A stretch of 64,000 nt of DNA from Oegoconia quadripuncta (taxonomy: Eukaryota; Arthropoda; Insecta; Lepidoptera; Autostichidae): positions 2,627,001-2,691,000 of the forward strand of contig OX438752.1 in NCBI GenBank assembly GCA_949316235.1, given 5' to 3'. This document shows positions 1 to 11,197 of the stretch, piece after piece. The translations under genes and the position numbers were made by a program. Below the pieces are notes generated by a model that was not told the origin of the DNA, searched no databases, and saw nothing but the letters and a program-made list of their open reading frames with translations. Positions within the stretch are counted from its first letter, which is position 1. Every line of letters starts with the position of its first letter.

Positions 1-270
1 CGCAAGTTCATTCATAAATTAAATTGTTTTAAATAGTCAAATCAATTCAAAAATGCTTTATTTTGTAGGTACACTGGGTACACTTAAAATAGTCAGATTT
101 TACATTTTTAAAGCTACTGCTTGTTCAAAAGGCAATTTTCCCCTGAGAAGAACAAGCAAGAAACTCGAGAGGTGGCTCTTTAAAAAAATAAATATATGAC
201 AAAAGTATTAATTATTATTTTATACTATAATATTTCATTATTAATTGTGAAATAGCCTGGTTATGCGAAC
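1..270 (-). mobile_element. LINE-H 3' end (jockey/CR1-like), truncated by window edge
   Basis: Minus-strand 3' end of a non-LTR element. It ends near 40 with an AATAAA-type signal (attttgtaggtac side) and a tttga-rich tail. The conserved 'gagtttcttgcttgttcttct' block lies around 140-175, and the segment with 'attaattgtgaaatagcctg' lies near 240-260. The same blocks in the same order occur near 17.3-17.8, 50.8-51.06 and 56.2-56.5 kb. No coding sequence remains. Confidence 0.75.
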
Positions 271-849
271 GGGCTAAACTAGTAATTTGGCTTTGATTTG
301 AAAGTTTACTGCATGTTGTATCTGGATGATTAAAAAATACCACTGAGTGATTTAATTCCAAAGTGAACAGATGATGATAAATAATTGCTTCACCTAGTTG
401 AAATAATTGATAAGACAATGATATGAGAACACCAAAACATCCACTTTGTTGTCCCAAGTGAACATAGTGACCTAAATCAATTTTTGCCCTACTGCAATAT
501 AGGGTTATAACCCCGACTAAGTCTTTCTAAAATTCTGCAATCTACCTGCCTAATTCTGCTTACATTTTTGATGCTGCCACGAAATGGAAGTTAAATACTT
601 AATTAGACTAAACGAGGCTTGACCCCCTGCTTTTGGTGCACAAACCACGCATTTAGCATCCTTATTAGGTATTAATAAATTATCGTCAGCATCCATTAGT
701 GTTGCTAATTTTGTGGCAAGGCAACATTTGCATTTCAAATAACTCCATAATCGTATCTCATTACAACATATAACAAATAAGCGTGTAAAGTGAGGAGAAC
801 TTCAAACATCAAGCATTTATTTCGGATTAGTAAGTCGAACACAAGGTCT
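271..849. other. unassigned AT-rich stretch
   Basis: Short open frames occur on the minus strand (215-457, 550-738), but I recognise no domain and no repeat family. I see no convincing feature here. Confidence 0.5.
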
Positions 850-1330
850 TCTTTATGAGTTCATAAAGTCTTTAATCAATGTCAGATACCAGTGAAGACT
901 TATGGCACTTAAACGTGATCTCTCACTATGGGCCTCATGAGAAATCTCAAGGTCTCTCTCCGGGACAGATTTAAAGAAATTAATATTTTAACTGTTCCTT
1001 CACTGTTTATTTACGAAAATATTAAGTAGGTTCGAAAAAATATTTCAAAAATAGTATTGTAAAAGTACCAATAGTAGGTATGGCAGAAGCGCTGGAACGC
1101 TTGGAAGTTGTGGCGGTTTTGTACTAGGTCGCCGTAATATATCGGACGGATATCCGAATTTAGATTAGAATTGATGGCCAGTGGGGCGTTTAATTTTTCG
1201 ATGGAGACTACGCACCGGCAAGCCCTGGTGATCAAGGCCGCGGGATTAGATGCAGGCCGCTTCCTACCGATCGTTCTAGAAATTTATGAGTTAGGTTTAT
1301 GTTCATTGGAGGTCCTGTCGCTGATATGAT
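850..1330 (+). pseudogene. decayed RTE-type LINE C-terminus (RTE-c)
   Basis: Broken frames on the plus strand still read like the post-RT region of RTE LINEs. A KVFNQC-like start is near 865, a SLTMGLMRNLKV-like stretch near 912-950, and a WMQAA...FWK.M.EAYV-like C-terminus near 1240-1310. Stops and deletions are frequent. Better versions of the first part are at 37270 and 38005, and the last part recurs on the minus strand near 38450-38745. Confidence 0.55.
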
Positions 1331-2215
1331 TTGAGTAACTTGAAGTGGCCGCAGGTCACATTGCTCGAAATACTGATGGCCGATAAGGATATTCATACAA
1401 GCCAAGCAAAATGTGGTGCTGCTGAAATGACGATAGAGCTAACTGTTTTTACAGAGAGATCATAGAGGTCAGCTAATTTTTAATTTATCTTGCTTTAAAG
1501 GCTTTATCAAAGTCACTGGAACTAGTATGTTAAAAAAATTTAAATAATCGCTGCCTGAGTATAATTTAATAAATTCTAGAGAGATGTCCTACATATTGAT
1601 TTTGGTAGTTGGTTATACAGTTCAACAATGAAATGAATGATTTTATTATCCTTGTTGTTCTTTCAATGTTAGTGCTATTTACGATTTGATAGTTACATAA
1701 GCTATCCAACCAATTCGTTATAAAATGTCAAAACGCACGAATTTTGGTAAATCAATAAAATATGTATATATAGATACAAATTGTCGCCTAAACATCGGAA
1801 ACGTTGAATTGTTGTATCTGAATTCCATTTCCTTTGTCAAACTTTTTCCCGAATGATCCGGGATAGGTTAGTCCCGGGATTGTATCACCCCAGGACGATT
1901 TGTACATGAATAGAGACATGCCGCACAGCGTTCTCGTATCTCGAATAAACTGGCTTTTATCACTAATTTACATTTCAAACGAGACATGTTTTTCTTTTCT
2001 TTTTTTATATATTTTATCCATTAACATACAGAAAGTTTTATAAACTAATTAATTGTAGAATAAGGGAGTTACATGACATAGTCAAAGCTATATCTGAGGT
2101 GGGATCTGCGAGAGGCCTTTGAATTAAATCAACATCGAATAATTTCCATTTGTATCTTTTCATCAGACTGGCACTCCTTTCAGCTTTATTTTGGACTCAC
2201 GTAAATGTTCTTGTT
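1331..2215. other. unassigned AT-rich stretch
   Basis: No repeat family, RNA gene or coding frame recognised. Confidence 0.5.
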
Positions 2216-2478
2216 CTTAAATGTTCTTGCGCAAACACACAGCGCCAACTAGGTCCACAGTAACCATCTAGGCTTGTGTTATGGATACCAGATGGTTGAT
2301 AATCTACACAAATACATTTTGTTTTTGTAAATAAATACATGTATAAATGAAAAACATCCATAACTCGGAAACCCGTGTCTGTATTCATCATACAAACATA
2401 TGCCCCTAGCGGGATTCGAACCCGCGACCATTTGGTATAGTAGCAGAGTTTCTAACCACTACACCAAACAGGTCGTCG
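2216..2478 (-). mobile_element. SINE-B copy 1 (tRNA-derived)
   Basis: Minus-strand SINE, head on the right. The tRNA-like head has an A box reading TGGTGTAGTGG and a perfect B box GGTTCGAATCC (complement near 2410-2420), followed by CGCTAGGGGCA. The body contains GATGAATAC, GAGTTATGGATG, TGGTATCCATAACACAAGCC and a final GGCGCTGTGTG, as in the other SINE-B copies. The 64-aa frame at 2197-2391 is a shadow of this repeat. The head cannot be a working tRNA gene because no acceptor stem closes it. Confidence 0.9.
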
Positions 2479-2705
2479 AATGATCACTAATATGTGAAAT
2501 TTCCCACATTTTCCGTACCCGTGTGAATTTTGCTGAAATCATTTTCCTGCAGAATTTATCTGTTTTTGTTTTTGTTTTTTATAAAATTTCCCCTTGGTAA
2601 TTTTCCAAAATCCTTTCTATAGCGAGCGCATTCCCGTTTCCATGGAAATTATCTTTTTTTGTTAAATGTAGCACAGATTTAGCCTGGGACATAGATGTTT
2701 ATTAT

Positions 2706-2878
2706 AGACTAGTGTTCCGCCCGCGGCTTCGCCTGCGTGGAATAACTTTATCGCGGAAATTTGTTTATCCCGCGGGAACTACTTAGTATAACGGGATAAA
2801 AACTATCCTATGCCTTAATCCAGAGTATATTCCACTATACATACAGTTATCTATATACCAAATTTCATACAAATCTAT
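2706..2878 (+). mobile_element. 'ccgcgg' short element L1, 5' part
   Basis: Starts with ctagtgttccgcccgcggct and continues through cgggaactac and taccaaatttcatacaaat. Complete relatives end in 'aactttcgcaattataatatt'. Here the body is interrupted at 2879 and resumes at 3202. Class unknown: I see neither clear TIRs nor Pol III boxes. Confidence 0.75.
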
Positions 2879-3201
2879 TCATCATCATCATAATGAACAT
2901 TTTTTAGATTTCGACATATTTTCATTATCATACCACAGATTTAGGAGTTCTGTTATTGGACAGTTATTGCACGGGTAATATTTATATTGTTTGGTTTGTG
3001 TAGCAGCACATTGTAACATTGTAATGATACGGATGTACTTATTGTAAACTTCATAACTTGTAAGTCTTGTGAAATACTGTATTACTTACCTTGTGGATAG
3101 TGTCGTGGACTGTGTATATACTTAATACCTACAGAAAATGTTAATAATGTAACTATGTACATTGTCGTTAACTGTCCCAAATAAATAAAATAAATAAATC
3201 C
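2879..3201 (+). mobile_element. retroelement 3' end inserted into element L1
   Basis: This segment splits an element whose two halves are otherwise continuous. It ends in an A-rich aataaataaaataaataaat tail, as expected of a 5'-truncated LINE 3' UTR. No coding frame and no clear target-site duplication were found. Confidence 0.55.
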
Positions 3202-3281
3202 CCTTCGCTGTGATTGAGCAACAAACGAACAAGCAAATAAACAAACATCCAAACTTTCGCAATTATAATATTAGTAAGATA
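3202..3281 (+). mobile_element. 'ccgcgg' short element L1, 3' part
   Basis: Resumes with gctgtgattgagcaacaaac and ends at the conserved terminus caattataatattagtaaga. Confidence 0.75.
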
Positions 3282-3354
3282 AAGGCTTCTTTAAAATAAG
3301 AGAAGACAGATTCCGAGATTCCACACCGGCGGCCACACAACACTACACAATATA

Positions 3355-3446
3355 ATGCTCCTTATTGCACCAAATAATTTACAATAATTATATGATTATT
3401 TTCTTATCTGTTGTGCAATAAAGTGTATTTGTATTGTATTGTATTG
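3355..3446 (+). mobile_element. LINE 3' tail with (TTGTA)n
   Basis: Contains ttgtgcaataaagtgtattt, an AATAAA signal, then tandem ttgta units. Similar tails lie on the minus strand near 34435-34480 and 62875-62905. Confidence 0.5.
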
Positions 3447-3457
3447 ATTATTATATA

Positions 3458-3516
3458 AATACGAGGGAAGGCATATATCCCTGTAGTGGGATGTTTACGG
3501 GCTGGTGATGATGATC
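3458..3516 (+). mobile_element. SINE-D copy 1, 3' fragment
   Basis: Only the last ~60 bp are present (acgagggaaggc...gggatgtttacgggctg, then gatgatgat). The same end occurs at 45460-45510 and 62330-62384. Confidence 0.75.
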
Positions 3517-3711
3517 TGATTGTTTTATGATAGGATATGCATTAGACCACAGTCCCACCCTGTGGATCATGGGATACCCAAAGATGAAGCAATTCAACCC
3601 ATTCCTGCAATATGGTTTCTTGCAGGAGTGGTGGAATTCGGTTCAGCCTTTCTAACATATTTTATTTTTTGCTTACAAGAATTATGCGGTTATAAAATTA
3701 TACAAGAAGAT

Positions 3712-4050
3712 TAACCGCCTCCGTGGCTGAATGTAAACAACATTGGGTTTACGATTAGGTCGCGGGTTCGATCCCCAGCGGGGTACATGTTTAAGTACTC
3801 GGTTTTGTTGGTGGTGGTGGGCATTTTAAATGTCCGCCTGGCTAGCTACCACCATCTTATCTAAATCTGCCGCCAAACTGCAATGTTAATAGTATTGTTG
3901 TTTTCCGGTTGTCAGAGATAAGATAGCCAGTCCCCCAAATGTGTTGGGGTTTCCGGGTCAGTACGCTTCCACCTTCGACCTCATCTTCAGTTAACATCAG
4001 GTGTGATTGAGGTCAAGCACCAGTCCGTTGTGCATAAAAAAAATAAAAAA
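3712..4050 (+). mobile_element. SINE-A copy 1 (tRNA-derived, full length)
   Basis: SINE-A is the commonest repeat here. Its ~330-bp consensus has a tRNA-like head starting taaccgcctccgtggctcaa. The A box is TGGCTCAATGT; the B box GGTTCGATCCC lies about 43 nt downstream, the spacing of a real tRNA. An unrelated body follows (ggtagggcatttt, gctagctaccaccatctta, gttggggtttccgg, aggtgtgattgaggtcaag), then tgcat and poly-A. This copy is full length. A perfect 11-bp direct repeat aattatgcggt flanks it (3680-3690 and 4049-4059), but the left one lies about 21 bp upstream of the usual head. Confidence 0.92.
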
Positions 4051-4059
4051 TTATGCGGT

Positions 4060-4727
4060 CTTATTATTGGCATATTTTCTTTCAGACAACATCTTTTTAC
4101 CGTTGAAATTTTATGGGCTATACGAGTATACAATCTAATTATGTGGCTCCCGAAATTGAACCTACAACCTCAATCTGCAGTCAACAAGTCCGCTCTTAAC
4201 TCCCAGTTAATGTAGGTACTCGTAAGTTAAGCCAGACCCCGCCCTATGAATTTTAATTTAAAACCCGATTAAAACTTTATCCTTTCAGGTGGCAAACGCT
4301 GAGAACGTAATTTATTTTCAGCAGCCTTTTAGCATTAAACTATTGGGATGCTAGGGCTGTCACTTCGATTTTGTTTCATTAAAATCTTAAACATGAAATG
4401 CAGACAAAGTTGGTTGTAAGTCTTTGTTTTTTAAGTGGTTTAAATAGTTTTCGTTGTCTCTATGAAATAATTATTGTACGTATCTTAAACTACTACTGTA
4501 TGTGACTACTACCACAGGTCATGTGACCATTTAGGTTGATTTAGGTTAGGACCTGAAATACAGGGCATTACCTAATTCAGGCATCAGTCTCTATCAAAGA
4601 TTTTTGTTTGTTGTTTTCTTTTTGTCATAACAATACTTAACACTTGTAATGTACAAATATTTGTACAGAAAATAAAGATTATATTTATTAATTAATTCCA
4701 GAACGTTATTCAAAATATTTTAATATA
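4060..4727. other. unassigned AT-rich stretch
   Basis: An A-rich end near 4660-4690 (aataaagatta) could be an old LINE tail. Nothing else recognised. Confidence 0.45.
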
Positions 4728-5055
4728 TAGGACGTTGGAATTACACAATCTTATTCCACCATCGCCATTTCATCTTCGGAGTACTAGGCGTGGGGAGGGA
4801 TTCCACCCGTACGTAGTTAACATACCGAACATTCGCACTGAGCGGTTGGACTCTTCATAATGCGTACAGCCAAGGCATGGAACTCCCTTCCGGCGTCAGT
4901 CTTTTCTGAATCCTACAACCTTGCGATCTTCAAGAGCATGGTGAATAGGCATCTACTGAGATCGCGTGCTTCATCTTCGGCCACATTGTCACTTCCCATC
5001 AGGTGAGATTGTGGTCAAAAGCGTATTCAGTTTATCATAATTTTAAAAAAAAGGA
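4728..5055 (+). mobile_element. LINE-J 3' end (CR1/jockey-like)
   Basis: Plus-strand C-terminus plus 3' UTR. With frame shifts the translation reads LHNLIPPSPFHL..., RTAKAWNSLPASVF and ESYNL.IFKS near 4740-4940, a pattern typical of the end of CR1/jockey-type ORF2. It ends with a conserved block (cccatcaggtgagattgtgg) and an A-rich tail. Other copies: 20411, 31588, 35255 and 37800. Confidence 0.75.
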
Positions 5056-5695
5056 CAAAAATCATAATTTTAGTCTTGAAGATCCGAATATGACTATCTG
5101 ATACAACTCCAACTAAAACAAACACTTTTTTGTAACATTTGTTTCAAAAGATGGCAGAAGCTATGAAAATTTAAATATAATTACTATAACCAACTGAATA
5201 ATAGAAAACTATCAACAAATGATTATTAATTCCAAAATGGCCACGCAATTCTTTCATCGGCATTTCATACAAAATTTTACCTCATAAAGAAAATTGACCA
5301 TTTGATGAGTCTAACCTCACTACCTCTTGCATGCTGGACGACAAAATCAGCAGTAATCAAAAGGCGATAGATCTGAGACATTTTGAAAGCATATCATTTG
5401 AGTAACCCATGGACACGACAAGAAGAACCTCATTAAATTCATTTATTTTAAAATAAATAATGTTAATCTATATCGAATAATGCACAAAGAGACAGCCCTA
5501 GCTCGTCACAAACTTCCCCGGGTTACACAAAGGCGAAATCGTAGTCCCACCTTACAAACAACGTGTCGATGTTGTTCACAGTGACTAAACTTGACTATAC
5601 TTGACTGAATTAAAAAGACAATTTGTCTTTTCTGATGTGATGAAACTATTAGTGATGTTATGTATGGTTGACTGCGCCAGACAGGGATTTAATTT
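5056..5695. other. unassigned AT-rich stretch
   Basis: No feature recognised. Confidence 0.5.
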
Positions 5696-5935
5696 TTCTT
5701 TTTTTTTTCTATGCACGTCGGGTTCGTACTTGACCTCAATCACACCTGATTTTAAGTGAAGATGAAGGTGAAGGTGGAAGCATACTGACCCGGAAACCCC
5801 AACACATTTGGGGGACTGGCTATCTTATCTATAACAATCAACCGGAATATAAGAATGCTATTAACATTGCTGCTTGGCGGCAGATTTAGATATGATGGTG
5901 GTAGCTAGCCAGGCGGACATTTAAAATGCGCTACC
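5696..5935 (-). mobile_element. SINE-A copy 2 (5'-truncated)
   Basis: Poly-T at the left, then the SINE-A body reversed, ending at ttaaaatgcgctacc. The tRNA-like head is missing. Confidence 0.9.
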
Positions 5936-6480
5936 TTCATCTTAATGTTTCGCAAACGGATCTCTGAATCGTAAACATGTCTAATATTTTGAACAACCTG
6001 TCCAATGACGTATGAAAACAAATCACCACTTTATGAGTAGGGAAGATACCTCTAAAATCTCTAGTAATAAGTCTCTGAGCTAAGCCACAGACAGATATAT
6101 GGCGAAACTATTAGCGTTCTTTGACCACGGAATTCTAAGTTAAGAATAAGAATATTTAAGAATAAGAATTAAGAATAATTTAAATTTAATAATTATACTA
6201 TTTCCATTTACAATATCGATACAATATAGATATTTACCGTACTTAAAAAAAAATACTGCAATTATGGACTCAATTTGTCTTGGATGAATATTATATGGGA
6301 AAAAGGAACAAAATTAGGCAGTTGTCGTATTTTTTATACCTCGCATTTAAAAGTTAATTTTTGCTAAAATGCGCAGTTACATTCTACAGGAGCTGTCATC
6401 GAGAAAATAAAGAAATGGAAATAGTATAATTAAGATTAAAACAAACCACATCCAAACTACACATTACTGGGTTATATAAT
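5936..6480. other. unassigned AT-rich stretch
   Basis: Contains a short tandem of 'taagaataaga' near 6135-6175. Nothing else recognised. Confidence 0.5.
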
Positions 6481-6670
6481 AACTAGCGTTCCGCCCGCGG
6501 CTTCGCCTGTGTACTTCTCCCAATTACTCACTTTATCGGGATAAAAAATATCCTATGTTTTAATCCAGGGTATGTTCTATCAATATACCAAATTTCATCC
6601 AAATCCGTTCATCCGTTTTGCCGTGATTGAGCAACAAACAAACAAACATCCGAACTTTTAAGATAATAAT
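6481..6670 (+). mobile_element. 'ccgcgg' short element L2
   Basis: Nearly complete: ctagcgttccgcccgcggct start, taccaaatttcatccaaat middle, gtgattgagcaacaaacaaa end. The terminal ttataatatt block is degraded. Confidence 0.75.
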
Positions 6671-7074
6671 AAAGTATATATTCATTTGTTCTTGACAACC
6701 AAATATAAACATAACAGACGATAACGGAACAGGAAACTACCGTCTGAACTAAGCATGCGCTTGTATTCCAGGTCACCAGTACCCCAGATGTACTTCCCGG
6801 ATGTACAGTTAGTTTTAGTTTTTTAGTTTAGTTCACTATTAACATTTGAGATAATGGTGTACTATAAGGGGAATGTCAGCGATGGAGGCCGTGGACACCG
6901 CAGACCATGCGAAGAGCGTGGAGGTCGATTAGGGAGCCCCATAACGGGCCACCATGTTCATATAAACTTTTTAAGAACGAGCAATTTTCAATTAAAAACA
7001 AATCATTTTTGGCACTTGCGTTTCGGTTTTTGCTATAATTGCTCTCTGTATATATTTTCTTTATTTTATTAATA
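6671..7074. other. unassigned stretch
   Basis: A 72-aa frame (6854-7072) starts in a GC-richer patch. It has no recognisable domain and runs into AT-rich sequence. No gene called. Confidence 0.4.
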
Positions 7075-7496
7075 TTAGGTCCTTACCTATGAAATTGGCG
7101 TTTTGTATGAAGAATTTCATTTAGACTATTTTCTCCATACAAATATTTTTGATTTTTTTTTTTGGGAACGGTAAATCCAAATTTAGCTAAACTTTGTGTG
7201 TATTATCGGATAACATTAAGTTAAGTATAGGCAGCGTTAATTTTTAAAAGTAAACGCTTTATAAAAGTTTCAGCGAATCTAAGAAATTATTATAGGAAGC
7301 ACATGAAAAGAGCTCTGTTCAAAATTTTTTATTATGTGATTTAGCCCAGAAAGTAAAAAATATTTCATGTGAAACCTTGAAATAATATTCCATTTTCCAA
7401 ATAAAAAACAAATTTGGAATAGCTTTGAAAATCGCAGGAATTGGTACATGTGATTAACGAAGAAAAAAAACTCCAATTTCATAGGTAAAGACCCAA
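7075..7496 (+). mobile_element. MITE of Tc1/mariner type, copy 1
   Basis: A 422-bp element with ~25-bp terminal inverted repeats. The left end reads TTA then GGTCCTTACCTATGAAATTG; the complement of the right end reads TTG then GGTCTTTACCTATGAAATTG. TA dinucleotides flank both ends (7073-7074 and 7497-7498), the target duplication of the Tc1/mariner superfamily. There is no transposase inside; the short frames are shadows. The subfamily was not checked. Sister copies: 52435 and 59395. Confidence 0.88.
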
Positions 7497-7604
7497 TATT
7501 ATAACATAGTCTATACGAAAACGAGTAGTTATTTCTTCCACCAGCGCACCGCTCTTAGCTATCGTCGATATTTTTGTATAACGTTGGTTGCGTATGAGAT
7601 TATA

Positions 7605-7670
7605 TCCGGCCAGACTGAACACACACTCACACACACATCCCAACACACAAAAACACACACACATAACACC
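7605..7670. repeat. CA-rich simple sequence
   Basis: Imperfect (CA)n interrupted by cacaaaaac and catccc. Confidence 0.8.
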
Positions 7671-7994
7671 CGTCGTTCTTCATCGACGGTTAATAAAGAC
7701 GACGTTCGTAAATATTTGCCGAGGTAACGGTGTACAGAAACTTTTGAGTTATTGTTGATAATATCGTTCATAGAAGTTCGAGTTTTGTCGATGAAGGAGG
7801 GAAATTGGCGGGTTTGATGTTTAATGGAAACTCTATTGGGACTTGTTTTTGACAAGCTTTAACGACGGCGTAGCTATAGCTAGGTAGGTATCTGAAAATC
7901 TTTCGATACCAAGTTTGACTGTTGACACAATATTTATAACGATGGCTGACATTAAATAAAATAAGAACATAAAGAAATCATTGGTTTGATCTAT

Positions 7995-8345
7995 CTTTCA
8001 TACCGCTCACTAGTTCCAAACAGGTCCCAACAGAATACCAGCGCTCCATCAGTCCGCGGGCGGAGCACCATGCTGAGTTGGCACCATTTTGTCCCTACAG
8101 CACATAATAAGTGACATTTTGTCCCTACAGCACATAATAAGTGACATTTTGTCCCTACAGCACATAATAAGTGACATTTTGTCCTTACAGCACATAATAA
8201 GTGACATTTTGTCCTTACAGCACATAATAAGTGACATTTTGTCCTTACAGCACATAATAAGTGACATTTTGTCCCTACAGCACATAATAAGTGACATTTT
8301 AGAATTTTTATTCCTGTAATACTACTATACTAATCTGTTCTGTAT
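7995..8345 (+). mobile_element. LINE-G-like 3' region carrying a 30-bp minisatellite
   Basis: The sequence from accgctcactagttccaaac through cagaataccagcgctcc and gagcaccatgctgagttgg recurs reversed at 36700-36835. The tail gttatcattgtgcaatgtg is also shared. At 36.6 kb that tail continues into tatctatctatct and an AATAAA signal, which suggests a LINE 3' UTR. Here a SINE-A interrupts the tail, and aaattatctatctatt follows it near 8685. Confidence 0.65.
8085..8300. repeat. 30-bp minisatellite, about 7 units
   Basis: Six exact-length 30-bp units start at 8101, 8131, 8161, 8191, 8221 and 8251, with partial units at both ends. The unit is cacataataagtgacatttt plus gtccYtacag, varying only at one C/T. 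Because 30 is a multiple of 3, both strands stay open (LQHIISDILS and MSLIMCCRDK repeats). These are not genes. Confidence 0.97.
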
Positions 8346-8373
8346 TACTAATTGTTATCATTGTGCAATGTGT

Positions 8374-8671
8374 AAGATTGGGTTTACGATTAGGAGGTCG
8401 CGGGTTCGACCCCCAGTACCCCATGTTTAAGTACTCGGTTTTGTTGGTGGTAGGGCATTTTAAATATCCGCCTGGCTAGCTACCACAATCTTATCTGAAT
8501 CTGCTGCCAAGCAATGTTAATAGCATTGTTGTGTTCCGGTTGTCAGAGATAAGATAGCCAGTCCCCCAAATGTGTTGGGGTTTCCGGCTCAGTACTTACA
8601 CCTTCAACCTCACCTTCACTTAACATCAGGTGTGATTGAGGTCAAGTACCAACCTGTTGTGCATAAAAAAA
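8374..8671 (+). mobile_element. SINE-A copy 3 (5'-truncated)
   Basis: Begins inside the head (attgggtttacgattagg), keeps the B box, and ends tgcataaaaaaa. It sits inside the tail of the minisatellite element. Confidence 0.9.
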
Positions 8672-8679
8672 TTGGAGGC

Positions 8680-9060
8680 AAATAAACAAATTATCTATCT
8701 ATTATAACTAGTTATTATTTTTATTATTCATTTTATAACTAGAGGCCATTGTCACCTCAAAATTTCATATAAAAAATATCTAACCCCGGGTAACCTAATT
8801 TTCTACAAAGGCTCTATATTATGACGTCCTTCGAAAACCCTCCATTGACACGAAAACATTCGGGTCCGGAATCAATTCAGGGGCCCCTGACTTAAGTGGG
8901 GTCCCGGGTCAACGGGCCCCTTTCTAATTAGCGAAGAGGCCGTGCATCATGGCACATCACTATTGTTTGCACATTGTTAGATGTAGAGGTTCATATATAA
9001 CATACATGTAACGCTAGCTATAAATTGAAAATTAGAAAACATATGACATAATACCAAAAA
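8680..9060. other. unassigned stretch
   Basis: Contains a GC-richer patch (8860-8930, cgggtcc/gggtcccggg). No family recognised. Confidence 0.45.
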
Positions 9061-9213
9061 CCTTCAAGAAACGAGCCTACACCTTCCTCAAAAGCCGGCA
9101 ACACATCTGTGACCCTTTTGGTGTTGCGGGTGTCCATGGGCGGCGGTGATTGCTTTCCATCAGGTGACCCGCATGCTCGTTTGCCGCCCTCTCATTTAAA
9201 AAAAAAACATAAT
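9061..9213 (+). mobile_element. LINE-K 3' end, short
   Basis: Reads [11 protein letters not shown] then [17 protein letters not shown], then a 3' UTR with catcaggtgacccgcatgct and poly-A. This is the C-terminus of a CR1/jockey-type ORF; longer copies are at 43655 and 56775. Confidence 0.75.
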
Positions 9214-9304
9214 CCCAGCGGATTAGCAAATTTTTCATCTTCATATAGATTGATTCCGCGTTAAATTTCTTAACAATTATAAGAAGTATGAAGGTAATCA
9301 CAAC

Positions 9305-9516
9305 TAATCCTAACTAATATTATAAATGCGACAGTTTGTGTGTATATCTGTATACATATATTATGTTTGTTACATCTGCATGTCTATACGGCTGGACGGA
9401 TTTGGATGAAATTTGATGGATAGATTAGCACCTGGATTAACATATAGGCAAATTTTTTTTGCTGTACCGATTTTGATAAAATCGTCCACGCGGACGAAGT
9501 CGCGGGTGGAAAGCTG
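9305..9516 (-). mobile_element. 'ccgcgg' short element L3
   Basis: Minus orientation: aatattataaatgcgacagt at the left, cggatttggatgaaatttga inside, cacgcggacgaagtcgcggg at the right. Confidence 0.75.
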
Positions 9517-9518
9517 AT

Positions 9519-9778
9519 ATATTATAAATGCGAAAGTGTGTGTGTGTATTTATGTTTGTTACCTTTTCACGCCTAAACGCCTGAACAGATTTCGTTGAAA
9601 TTTGGTTGGTAGACAGATTATGGCCTGGAATAACGTATAGGCTACTTTTTATCACGAAAAAATGAGTGGTTCCTGTTAGATAAGTATTATTTGTTGAATT
9701 GCTTTTGAGTCATAGAGTGACGCATTTGGTAGTAGAACGATATATCCACAGACGAAGTTGCGGGTTACAGCTAGTAAT
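9519..9778 (-). mobile_element. 'ccgcgg' short element L4, tandem to L3
   Basis: A second, diverged copy in the same orientation, starting 3 bp after L3 (atattataaatgcgaaagtg) and ending agacgaagttgcgggttaca. Either a tandem duplication or an insertion into the favoured 3' end. Confidence 0.7.
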
Positions 9779-10959
9779 GTAATAATCGAAGTTAAAACTC
9801 AAATCACCAAAAAAGAAATGTCCGCGACTCTCCTAATTAACAACACCCTTTGACGCCCATTTTAAAATCTTTTAATCACCTCGATTGGTTCCCCTTTTGA
9901 CCTCAGATTGAACCGTAACTAGAATATTACGGAGGTCGGCGATCTCTTGAATGCTGTTAACATCAGTTTTCTTATGTTAACTTAAATGAGTACCTACCTA
10001 ACAATACTTCACTTCTGCAAATATTTAATAAACTAGGATTATATTAGTTAGGTTATTACTTAAATATAATATAATAATGTATGTTGTCACAATATAAAAC
10101 TAATTAATTGTCAATTATGTGTTGATGTCAGAAAAGCGATACTGTCCGTTATATAAGTATTTTAAAATAGTGGTATTTTGAGTAGTTTGGGCTTACACAA
10201 TCACGTGTTCAATTCATCGGGACTAATACATGACCCACTTGTATATTTACAGCATTCTGGACCCTGTTTAATAAAAGCGACAATTGTAATTGACCGTGAC
10301 AATTCAGCGTACATTGCTGGTTATATTTAAACATATTACATAAATAGTTACAAATCGCCTAATATCCTCAGTAATGTATTCATAATTGTTATGGCAAATT
10401 ACATTTATCATGTTTGTGAAACAGATTCCGGAATCAAACAGAATTCAATATTTTTGGAACCTTTTAAAGTACCATTTTAGAATAAATTATGATACGATTG
10501 ATATTTTTCGTTCCACTGATCCTTTAAAAATAAAGAAATGCTGACGAAAAACATAAATGCCGACGAAAAAACAATTGGACACCTCAGGAAACTGACGTAA
10601 TGCATGAATAAGAGTAAATAAACTAAGAAGCTAAGTAAGAAATCACGAAACAACACACCTATACATATAAATAAAGACAGTTACAGCATTAGACTAGAAA
10701 GGCGTTTGATTTACACAATAAAATATCTTTTCCCCGCAAAGTGTACAGGCAAGCATTCCAGAGACGTAATTTATATTTTTGCGCCCTCAAATACTTCAAA
10801 CCTTTGGAAACCCATATCCTGGTTTCATATTAGATACAGCATGACTTGAAGGTTTTTGCTGAAGTACGGTACATCAAACTTATTATCACATTTCAAAAAA
10901 CTTCAAATTCTTGAAATATTTTTAAGGTTTACCAGAAAAACACTATTTAATAAATAAAT
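9779..10959. other. unassigned AT-rich stretch
   Basis: About 1.2 kb with no recognised repeat, RNA or coding frame. Confidence 0.5.
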
Positions 10960-11197
10960 TAATATATTTGCACATACACATAGCGCCATCTAGGTCTGTA
11001 CTGTGGATACCAGATGGTTGATAAACTACACAAATACATATTTTTTTTTGTTATATAATAATAATAAATACATAATAATATAAACGAAAAACATCCATAA
11101 CTCGGGAATACATGTCTGTATTCATCATAAATATGCCCCTAGCGGGATAGTATAACCGCAGAGTTTCTAACCACTACACCAAACGGTCGTCAAAATA
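10960..11197 (-). mobile_element. SINE-B copy 2
   Basis: Body and head present, but part of the B-box region is deleted (gcccctagcgggatagtataa), so the internal promoter is broken. Confidence 0.88.

Noticed and set aside
8085..8300. CRISPR-like regular array
   Set aside because: Units are contiguous with no unique spacers, and the setting is a eukaryotic genome.
8049..8319. Two opposite ORFs with 10-residue repeats (LQHIISDILS / MSLIMCCRDK)
   Set aside because: Both are forced by a 30-bp tandem repeat whose length is a multiple of three.
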